NCBI GenBank assembly: GCA_902827055.1
Contig: CADEHD010000022.1
Location: 1-13,162, forward strand
Reading direction: 5' to 3'
DNA from: an uncultured Chloroflexota bacterium
GTDB taxonomy: Bacteria > Chloroflexota > Dehalococcoidia > UBA2979
Length of the DNA: 13,162 nt
Shown here: positions 5,259 to 13,162 of the stretch, piece by piece
Layout of the letters: each line of letters starts with the position of its first letter
How positions within the stretch are numbered: the stretch's first letter is position 1
The notes under the pieces: generated by a model
Databases searched by the model: none
What the model saw: the letters and a program-made list of their open reading frames with translations, nothing else
Told to the model about the DNA's origin: nothing
Made by a program: the position numbers and the translations under genes

Positions 5259-5753
5259 TTACGGCAGAGCATCGCCCCCGTCCGCCCACTTCGGAGTGTG
5301 GGTCCCGAACCCGCCAATGACGCGGCGGGACTCGGTGAACGCGGAGTCCGGCGTCGTCACGGTGACCCGGAGTTCACCGCCTCCGGCGCCGATGTACGTC
5401 TGTCCGTGTAACGTGAATTCGTAGCTCTCGTATCCCCGCGACGTGATGGGGATTTCGAGCAGGTAGTCGGAGGACAGCTCAAGCCTGAGATCCCCGGTGA
5501 AGTCGTCGACTTCGACGCTCACTAGCTCGGTGCTGCTCAGACTCTCCTCGAGCTCCGCGACAAGATCGACGGCGGCGGCTCGGCCGAACAGCTGATGGTG
5601 ATCCCCGGACGCGGCGGCGATGCGCCCATCCCGGAGTAACCGCCACCTGTCGTCGACGCGGAACCAGGTGCCGTTCGCGAACGTGAAATACCAGTTGTAC
5701 CCATCCCACTCGAGTGACTCGAAGGCTACCCTCGCTTCTGCCCGCAACTCCAT
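5259..5753 (-). CDS. Hypothetical protein, 164 aa, DUF6188-like
   Basis: The gene reads leftward and ends at 5259. I chose ATG 5753 (MELRAEARVAFE) with AGGAG about 10 bases upstream; an in-frame ATG at 5783 would add 10 residues. The product is soluble with beta-rich segments. A first part contains WDGYNWYFTFANGTWFRVDD. A second part contains SGDHHQLFG, then DDFTGDLRLELSS, SRGYESYEF and a GGGELRV end. The series D-H-x4-FG, TGDL, S-x-GYES and GGG recalls a conserved actinobacterial family of unknown function that I associate with DUF6188, from memory and not searched. Codon use includes more A/T third positions than acnA. The frame stays open far upstream as antisense of acnA to 8264, but that extension is not coding. 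Confidence 0.8.
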   Translation of the reverse strand: MELRAEARVAFESLEWDGYNWYFTFANGTWFRVDDRWRLLRDGRIAAASGDHHQLFGRAAAVDLVAELEESLSSTELVSVEVDDFTGDLRLELSSDYLLEIPITSRGYESYEFTLHGQTYIGAGGGELRVTVTTPDSAFTESRRVIGGFGTHTPKWADGGDALP

Positions 5754-5803
5754 CCTCCCGCGACTCCTCGCAACCGCCCCCATGCTCCCAACCACCGACT
5801 CGC

Positions 5804-5809
5804 TATGAT
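5804..5809 (+). promoter_or_regulatory. -10 element of the acnA promoter
   Basis: TATGAT is a near-consensus -10 box, 58 bases before the acnA ATG. No good -35 box is visible 16-18 bases upstream, so an activator or an alternative sigma factor may be involved. The expected transcript start is near 5816, with a leader of about 50 bases. Confidence 0.45.
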
Positions 5810-5867
5810 GCGCCTCGAATCTGAGCCGGCTGCACGTCGCCGCCGTACCCCTCTGCGAGGAGCCTCC

Positions 5868-8540
<2,673 letters not shown>

Positions 8541-8571
8541 CCGCCCCGAGCCACCCCCCTCGCATCCACCA

Positions 8572-8595
8572 CGAGAGGCCCTTCGGGGCCTCTCG
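8572..8595 (+). terminator. Strong UUCG-loop hairpin after acnA
   Basis: CGAGAGGCCC (8572-8581) pairs perfectly with GGGCCTCTCG (8586-8595) around a TTCG loop closed by C-G, the very stable cUUCGg tetraloop. It begins 32 bases after the acnA stop. No T-tract follows, as is common for terminators in high-GC bacteria. Confidence 0.75.
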
Positions 8596-8622
8596 CCGCA
8601 CCCCCCGCTCGCCCTGGGGCTC

Positions 8623-8641
8623 CCCTGAGCCTGTCGGAGGG
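8623..8641. repeat. REP-like palindromic repeat, copy 1
   Basis: The sequence is CCCTGAGCCTGTCGGAGGG. It differs at two positions (5 and 15) from the copy at 8689-8707. The ends CCCT/AGGG-type arms are inverted, making an imperfect hairpin. In memory, the form CCCTGAGCCTGTCGAAGGG is a dispersed intergenic repeat in several high-GC bacterial lineages. Confidence 0.65.
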
Positions 8642-8688
8642 CGCGCCCACCCGTTCGCCCGAGGGAGATCGACGCGCCATCCCCCTCG

Positions 8689-8707
8689 CCCTAAGCCTGT
8701 CGAAGGG
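8689..8707. repeat. REP-like palindromic repeat, copy 2
   Basis: The sequence is CCCTAAGCCTGTCGAAGGG, in the same orientation as copy 1 and 47 bases downstream of it. Paired, same-orientation copies in an intergenic gap match how such repeats usually occur. Confidence 0.65.
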
Positions 8708-8789
8708 CCTGCCGACGCGCGCCCCGCCCGTACAGCCTTGTGCAGAACTTCACACCCACCACGTATGTCGAGGGATTGCCCTCCCGGCG

Positions 8790-8795
8790 TAATAT
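8790..8795 (+). promoter_or_regulatory. -10 element of the CoA-transferase promoter
   Basis: TAATAT is the only AT-rich hexamer in this GC-rich gap and lies 28 bases before the ATG. A start near 8802 leaves a leader of about 20 bases. No matching -35 is evident. Confidence 0.4.
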
Positions 8796-8822
8796 CCCCC
8801 GCACGGGCGAGGGAGGTGCACG

Positions 8823-10127
8823 ATGCTTCAGCCACCGGTCACGGGCAAAGGGCCGCTCGACGGCATTCGGGTGCTCGAGTTCTCCCAGATCGTCGCCGCA
8901 CCCACCTGCGGCTACCTCCTCGCCGACCTCGGCGCGGACGTCGTCAAGGTCGAACCCCCGGGGGGCGAACAGACCCGCCACACCGCGGCGGTCGTCCCCG
9001 GCGAGGGCAAGGGCTACCAGGCGCTCAACCGAGGTAAGCGCAGCCTCATCGTCGAACTCCACGATGAGCGCGGCCGCGAGATGATCCACCGCATTCTGCC
9101 CACTATCGATGTCCTGCTCATCAACTACCGCCTCGGCGTCGCCGAGCGCATGGGCATCGACTACGACACGGTCCGCGCCATCCGCCCCGACATCATCTAC
9201 TGGCAGAACACGGGCTTCGGGGAGCAGGGCCCCGATGCCTATCGCGCGGGCTCCGACATCGTCGCGCAGGCCTACTCCGGCCTCATGGCCCTCGACGCGA
9301 AGCTCAACGACGACGGCGCGCCCGACCTCATCGCCAGCCCCATCGCCGACATCGCGAGCGGGCTCGGCGCGGCGATGGCCGTGTGCGCCGCCCTCTACCA
9401 CCGCAACCTCACCGGCGAGGGCCAACGGCTCTCGTCCTCGCTCCTCCGCTCCGCCCTCATGCTGATGAACGGCACGGTGATGCGCGAGCCGGTACACGAC
9501 TCGGTGGTCCGCGACCCGATGATGGCGGAGCTCGCCGACCTTGCTGCCACCGGCGTCTCGTACGACGCGCTGCTCGCCCGCCGCAAGGAGCTCCTGCTCA
9601 GGCGCGCCTCGTACCGCCTCTACTACGGCGGCTACAGGGCAAAGAACGGCGGCGTCGTCCTCGGCGCCCTCACGAGGGCGAATCGCGACGGCATGCGCAA
9701 GGTCCTCGGCGTCTACGGCCAGGAGCACTCGGACGACCCGGACTACGACGCCCACGACCCGGAGAACCAGCGCCTCGCCGAGGAGTGGAAGCGCGTCATC
9801 CGCGCCCGCTTCATGGAGCGCACCGTCGAGGAGTGGGTCCACGATTTCGATGCGGCGGGCGTCCCCGTCGCGCCGGTCGCGTGGCCGGAGGACATGGCGG
9901 ACAACCCCCAGGTCCTCGCCGACGGCATGATGCACCAGCTCGAGCATGCGGTGACGGGGCCGCAGACGGTCATCGGACCCATCGTCACGATGTCGAAGAC
10001 GCCCGCCGGGCCACGTCGCGCGGCGCCCGCACTCGGTCAGCACACGCGCGAGGTGCTGGTCGAACGCGGCATCCCCGACGACGAGGTCGAGGCCCTCATC
10101 CGCGATCGCGTGCTCTACCAGATGTAG
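8823..10127 (+). CDS. Class III CoA-transferase (CaiB/BaiF family)
   Basis: The enzyme is expected to move CoA between an acyl-CoA donor and a free carboxylic acid, in the cytoplasm, usually as an interlocked dimer. The 434 aa product has the family N-terminus GPLDGIRVLEFSQIVAAPTCG and YLLADLGADVVKVEPPGG. It also has LNRGKRSLIVEL, the GxxRMGIDY-type helix (VAERMGIDYDTVRAIRPDIIY), and SPIADIASGLGAAMAV followed by LTGEGQ. D176 in ADIASG aligns with the catalytic Asp of formyl-CoA transferase (D169). The C-terminal part carries AAGVPVAPV and DNPQVLADGMM. The start ATG has GGGAGG 6 bases upstream. The substrate cannot be told from sequence: carnitine, bile-acid, oxalate, racemase-like and aromatic acid branches all share these motifs. 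An ABM-domain gene follows after 94 bases and may be co-transcribed. Confidence 0.93.
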   Translation: MLQPPVTGKGPLDGIRVLEFSQIVAAPTCGYLLADLGADVVKVEPPGGEQTRHTAAVVPGEGKGYQALNRGKRSLIVELHDERGREMIHRILPTIDVLLINYRLGVAERMGIDYDTVRAIRPDIIYWQNTGFGEQGPDAYRAGSDIVAQAYSGLMALDAKLNDDGAPDLIASPIADIASGLGAAMAVCAALYHRNLTGEGQRLSSSLLRSALMLMNGTVMREPVHDSVVRDPMMAELADLAATGVSYDALLARRKELLLRRASYRLYYGGYRAKNGGVVLGALTRANRDGMRKVLGVYGQEHSDDPDYDAHDPENQRLAEEWKRVIRARFMERTVEEWVHDFDAAGVPVAPVAWPEDMADNPQVLADGMMHQLEHAVTGPQTVIGPIVTMSKTPAGPRRAAPALGQHTREVLVERGIPDDEVEALIRDRVLYQM

Positions 10128-10221
10128 CGATGGCCGCTCCGGTCCCGGCCGCTGTACGGTGGCCGAGTGCCGTCACGAGCGCCGCTCGCCGACGAGTCAT
10201 CGTGGACGGGAGGCCGGGCGG

Positions 10222-10566
10222 ATGCGTGAGCTACTCGGGATTGCGCGCTTCAAGTTCCACCCCGGGGCGGTCGAGGAGTTCAAGCGGCTCTCCGCGCAGT
10301 GCATGGAGATCGTGCGGGCGCAGGACACCGGCACGCTCCAGTACGACACCTACTTCAACGCCGACGAGTCCGAGGCGATCGTCATCGAGCGGTACCGGGA
10401 CTCCGAGGCGCTCCTCGAGCACGGCGAGCACCTCGCGGCGTTCATGGAGCCGATCCTCGCCACGGGCGAGGTCAACGGGGAGCTCCTCGGGGAGCTGAGC
10501 CCCGAACTCCGCGCGAAGATCACCGGCGACGTACCTCAGATCTTCACGCTCTACGCCTCGATGTAG
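10222..10566 (+). CDS. ABM-domain (antibiotic biosynthesis monooxygenase-like) protein, 114 aa
   Basis: A small dimeric alpha-beta-barrel protein is predicted. The start ATG 10222 has GGGAGG 8 bases upstream; the frame is open further left but has no ribosome binding site there. Residues 3-95 show the ABM/ferredoxin-like order. A first strand (LLGIARFKFHPG) is followed by a helix (AVEEFKRLSAQCMEIVRAQ), a strand pair (TLQYDTYFNADESEAIVIERYRD), a helix with HGEHLAAF and a final strand (QIFTLYAS). Such proteins act as cofactor-free quinol monooxygenases, haem-degrading enzymes or non-catalytic partners. The haem-binding Asn and Trp of IsdG are not seen. Its place after the CoA-transferase suggests a shared catabolic role, but this is inference. 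It converges with lpdA across 46 bases. Confidence 0.85.
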   Translation: MRELLGIARFKFHPGAVEEFKRLSAQCMEIVRAQDTGTLQYDTYFNADESEAIVIERYRDSEALLEHGEHLAAFMEPILATGEVNGELLGELSPELRAKITGDVPQIFTLYASM

Positions 10567-10612
10567 CGCGGCCGGCGCGGCGGCGCGACGTAGCGAGACC
10601 GCGCCACAACCG

Positions 10613-12058
10613 CTACCGGCGGCGGGGCCTCGAGGTGAAGTGCGGGCTCTGCCCGAAGAACACCTCCGCCGACTCCATCACGGTCTCCGACAGCGTCGGG
10701 TGCGCGTGGATCGCGAGCTGCAGGTCGGTCGCGCGCGCGCCCATCTCGATGGCCAGCACGCCCTCCGCGATCAGCTCACCCGCGCCGGCCCCCACCATCC
10801 CCACGCCGAGCACGCGCTCGGTCCCCGGTTCGAGGACGAGCTTCGTCAGCCCCTCGTTCCGCCCGAGGGTGGTCGCGCGCCCCGATGCGCCCCACGGGAA
10901 AGCCGCCACCTCGATCGCCACGCCCCGGTCGCGCGCCTCGCTCTCGGTGAGGCCGCACCACGCGATCTCCGGGTCGGTGAAGACGACGGCGGGAATCGCG
11001 AGCGGGTCCCACATCGAGGGCTGCCCGGCGATGGTCTCCACCGCGACGCGTGCCTCGTGCGTCGCCTTGTGTGCGAGCATCGGCTCGCTCGCCACGTCCC
11101 CGATCGCGAAGATCGATGGCGCGGCGGTGCGACGCTGCGCGTCCACCTCGATGAACCCGCGCGGGCCCACCTGCACGGCAGTGTGCTCCAGGCCCAGGTC
11201 CCGCGAGTTCGGCGACCGCCCCACGGCGACCAGCACCCGGTCGACCTCGCGGATGCCGTCCACGTCGGCGCCGGAGAGGTCGACGCGCACAGCGCTCCCC
11301 GTGTCCTCCAGCCCCGCAACGCGCGTCCCCAGCAGGAACTCCACGCCCGCCGCGCGCAGCCGCTTCTCGAGTGGCGTCACGAGGTCGCGGTCCGCGCCGG
11401 GCAACAGGCCCTGCGTCATCTCCACCACGGTCACCTGCGAACCGAGTGCGCGGTACACGCTCCCCAGCTCCAGGCCGATGTACCCGCCTCCCACGACAAG
11501 CAGGCGCGGCGGCACCTCCGGCAGCTCGAGCGCGCGCGTCGAGTCCCACACGCGCGGCGAGTCAATCGCGAGCGGTCCCGGCCGCGCCGGCTGTGACCCG
11601 GTCGCGACGATCGCGTAGTCGAACTCGACCTCGACGAGCTCCCCGTCGACGCGCACGTGCAACGAGTGCGCATCGACGAATCGCGCGCGGCCCTGGAGGT
11701 AGCGCACGCGCCGCTGTCGCGTCAGCACGCCCAGCCCGTCGGTGAGCCGGCCGACGACGCGGTCCTTCCACCCCCGCAGCGCATCGAGGTCGATCGCGGG
11801 CGGTCCAAACCGCACGCCGAACTCGGCCGCCGCGGCCGCCTGCTCCACAACGTGGGCCGCGTGCAGCAGCGCCTTCGAGGGGATGCAGCCCCGGTACAGG
11901 CAGACGCCGCCGGGCTTCGCCTCGGGGTCGATCAGCGTCACGTCCATGCCCATGCTCGCCGCGAGGAACGCCGCGGGATACCCGCCCGGCCCCGCCCCGA
12001 TCACGGCCACGCGCGTCCGCTCCCCGGCGGCACCCGTCTCGCTCTGCGCACTCGTCAC
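10613..12058 (-). CDS. lpdA: Dihydrolipoyl dehydrogenase (E3)
   Basis: This FAD enzyme reoxidises the lipoyl arm of 2-oxoacid dehydrogenase complexes and reduces NAD+. The 481 aa chain has the FAD-binding GAGPGG (21-26) and redox disulfide C53-x4-C58 in GGVCLYRGCIPSKALL. The NAD-binding GGGYIGLE (190-197) has E213 ending the second strand, which favours NAD over NADP. The second FAD motif is FAIGDV (D321), and the C-terminal active-site pair is H453/E458 in HAHPTLSE. All key residues are present. Tyr replaces the more common Asn between the redox cysteines' Leu and Arg, as in some high-GC lineages. The start GTG 12058 lies 2 bases after the E2 stop, with GGAGGG 6 bases upstream inside the E2 end, so E2 and E3 are translationally coupled. 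Confidence 0.97.
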   Translation of the reverse strand: MTSAQSETGAAGERTRVAVIGAGPGGYPAAFLAASMGMDVTLIDPEAKPGGVCLYRGCIPSKALLHAAHVVEQAAAAAEFGVRFGPPAIDLDALRGWKDRVVGRLTDGLGVLTRQRRVRYLQGRARFVDAHSLHVRVDGELVEVEFDYAIVATGSQPARPGPLAIDSPRVWDSTRALELPEVPPRLLVVGGGYIGLELGSVYRALGSQVTVVEMTQGLLPGADRDLVTPLEKRLRAAGVEFLLGTRVAGLEDTGSAVRVDLSGADVDGIREVDRVLVAVGRSPNSRDLGLEHTAVQVGPRGFIEVDAQRRTAAPSIFAIGDVASEPMLAHKATHEARVAVETIAGQPSMWDPLAIPAVVFTDPEIAWCGLTESEARDRGVAIEVAAFPWGASGRATTLGRNEGLTKLVLEPGTERVLGVGMVGAGAGELIAEGVLAIEMGARATDLQLAIHAHPTLSETVMESAEVFFGQSPHFTSRPRRR

Positions 12059-12060
12059 GG

Positions 12061-13162
12061 TCAGCCCTCCAGCGCGATCAACAGCGGCTCCGCGATCGCC
12101 TCGTCGATCCAGGTGAGGAAGCGCGCGCCGTCGGCGCCGTCGATCACGCGATGGTCATGGGACAGCGAGAGCGGCATCCGCAGCCTCGGCTCCCACCGGT
12201 CATTCACCCACACGGCCTGGCGCTCGGCCCGCCCGACGCCGAGCACGGCGACCTCGGGCCAGTTGATGATCGGCGTGAACTCGCCGATGCCCATCCCACC
12301 GAGGTTGGTCAGCGTGAACGTGCCTCCGCGCATGTCGTCGACGCCGAGGTCACCGCTCCGGGCCTTCTCCGCGAGGGCCTGCAGCTCCACAGACAGCTCG
12401 ATGATGTTCTTGTCGTCCACGCCGCGCACCACCGGAACGGTCAGCCCTCGAGGGGTGTCCACGGCGACGCCGATGTCGTAGTGCCGCTTGAGGATGAGCT
12501 CGCCCCGCTCGAGGTCGACGCTGGCGTTCATGCGCGGGTGCGCCTTCAACGCCGCCGCGACGATCTTGAGGAGGATCACGGTCACGGTGAGGTTCCCACC
12601 GGCGTCGGCGGCCCGCTGCTTGTAGCGCTGGCGCAGCGCGTCGAGCTCGGTCACGTCCACCCATCGATGCAGCGTGACGTGCGGGATGATCGCCCACGAG
12701 GTGGCCATGTTGCGCGCGACGGTGCGGCGGAAGCGCGTCAGCGGTTCGCGCTCCACGCTGCCGAACTGCGCGAAGTCCGGCAGCGGCGGCACCTCGATGC
12801 CGCCCGTGGGCACGGCCGCGGGACCGGGCGTCGGGGGGGCCTGGCCGCGCCGCACGTCGCGGGCCGCCCGTTTCACGTCGTCATCCGAGATGCGCCCGCC
12901 CGGTCCGCTCCCGCGCACGTCCTTGAGGTCGACGCCGATCTCGCGGGCCAGCCGGCGCACGGACGGCGACGCGAAGGGAGCGGGTCCCCCTGCCAGCGCA
13001 GCCGCCACCGGCGCGACCACCGGCGCCTCGAGGGGTGGCGCGGCCGGCACCGCCGGCGTCTCCCCGGTGGGCGCGGCGAGCGTGGCTGGCGCGACGTCAG
13101 CGGGCGGTGCCGGTGGTGTCGACGCCGCGGGCGCGAGCGGCGTCGCCTCGGGTGCCGAGGGC
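12061..13162 (-). CDS. 2-oxoacid dehydrogenase E2 acyltransferase, N-terminus off the right edge
   Basis: This is the core acyltransferase of a pyruvate or branched-chain 2-oxoacid dehydrogenase complex, moving the acyl group from lipoyl-lysine to CoA. The frame is open to the window edge without a stop (about 366 codons visible), so the GTG at 13050 is internal. The visible order is a Pro/Ala-rich linker (about 12990-13162), then the E3/E1-binding domain with FASPSVRRLAREIGVDL and GSGPGGRISDDDV (about 12862-12977). A second linker follows, then the catalytic domain from EPLTRFRRTVARNM to the end. The catalytic HDHRVIDGADG (H...D) and FTLTNLGGMG are present. The lipoyl domain(s) lie outside the window. 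E1 genes probably lie further right. Pyruvate versus branched-chain specificity cannot be told here, so no symbol is given. Confidence 0.95.
   Translation of the reverse strand, partial: PSAPEATPLAPAASTPPAPPADVAPATLAAPTGETPAVPAAPPLEAPVVAPVAAALAGGPAPFASPSVRRLAREIGVDLKDVRGSGPGGRISDDDVKRAARDVRRGQAPPTPGPAAVPTGGIEVPPLPDFAQFGSVEREPLTRFRRTVARNMATSWAIIPHVTLHRWVDVTELDALRQRYKQRAADAGGNLTVTVILLKIVAAALKAHPRMNASVDLERGELILKRHYDIGVAVDTPRGLTVPVVRGVDDKNIIELSVELQALAEKARSGDLGVDDMRGGTFTLTNLGGMGIGEFTPIINWPEVAVLGVGRAERQAVWVNDRWEPRLRMPLSLSHDHRVIDGADGARFLTWIDEAIAEPLLIALEG

Larger units (their letters stand above)
8541..8822. other. Intergenic region with terminator hairpin and two REP-like palindromes
   Basis: This 282-base stretch carries no gene. 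It holds the acnA terminator hairpin (8572-8595), two 19-base repeat copies (8623-8641 and 8689-8707) and the promoter of the CoA-transferase gene near 8790. The strand bias of C-runs is typical of non-coding DNA here. Confidence 0.7.

Noticed and set aside
8691..10043. A 450-codon leftward frame opposite the CoA-transferase
   Set aside because: It is an antisense shadow; the plus strand has the complete CaiB/BaiF motif set.
10299..11618. A 439-codon plus-strand frame across the ABM gene and lpdA
   Set aside because: It is out of frame with the ABM gene and antisense to lpdA, with Arg/Ser/Pro/Thr-rich low-complexity translation.

Overview
The window is a high-GC bacterial chromosome segment. 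Third codon positions of the housekeeping genes are almost all G or C, with CGC, CTC, GCC and GTC dominant. Most starts have a clear purine-rich ribosome binding site (GGAGG or GAGGAG), and all three tRNA genes encode their CCA end. A high-GC Chloroflexota or Actinomycetota relative fits, but nothing here fixes the phylum.

Left part (1-2540): at the edge is the first 18 codons of a leftward gene whose start resembles bacterial transglutaminase-like proteins. A gene-poor stretch of about 600 bases follows. Then comes a loose rightward series of small unrecognised genes: 82 aa, a lysine/alanine-rich 49 aa gene overlapping it, 55 aa and 166 aa. Their codon use is less GC3-extreme than the rest, and they end 384 bases from a tRNA cluster. 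I read this as a candidate accessory segment, without seeing an integrase or att repeat.

Centre-left (2541-5231): three leftward tRNA genes, Val(CAC), Leu(CAG) and Arg with anticodon GCG, have a recognisable promoter. A rightward pair follows: a cupredoxin-type lipoprotein and DNA-3-methyladenine glycosylase I (tag), 5 bases apart. Next is a 12-helix membrane protein with haem-copper-oxidase/NnrS-like histidine motifs, with its own promoter.

Centre (5259-8822): a leftward 164 aa hypothetical protein is divergent from a complete aconitase (acnA, 890 aa). Downstream of acnA are a strong UUCG hairpin and two copies of a 19-base REP-like palindrome.

Right part (8823-13162): a rightward CaiB/BaiF-type class III CoA-transferase and a small ABM-domain protein converge on a leftward 2-oxoacid dehydrogenase operon. 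That operon contains the E2 acyltransferase (N-terminus beyond the window) and the E3 dihydrolipoyl dehydrogenase, 2 bases apart. The E1 genes are expected to the right of the window. E2/E3 feed acyl-CoA to central metabolism, in which aconitase works in the TCA cycle; the CoA-transferase points to an acyl-CoA activation step of unknown substrate.

The most unusual items are the tRNA-Arg with a GCG anticodon, the small-gene series beside the tRNAs, and the membrane protein. No complete novel defence, mobile or biosynthetic system is evident.
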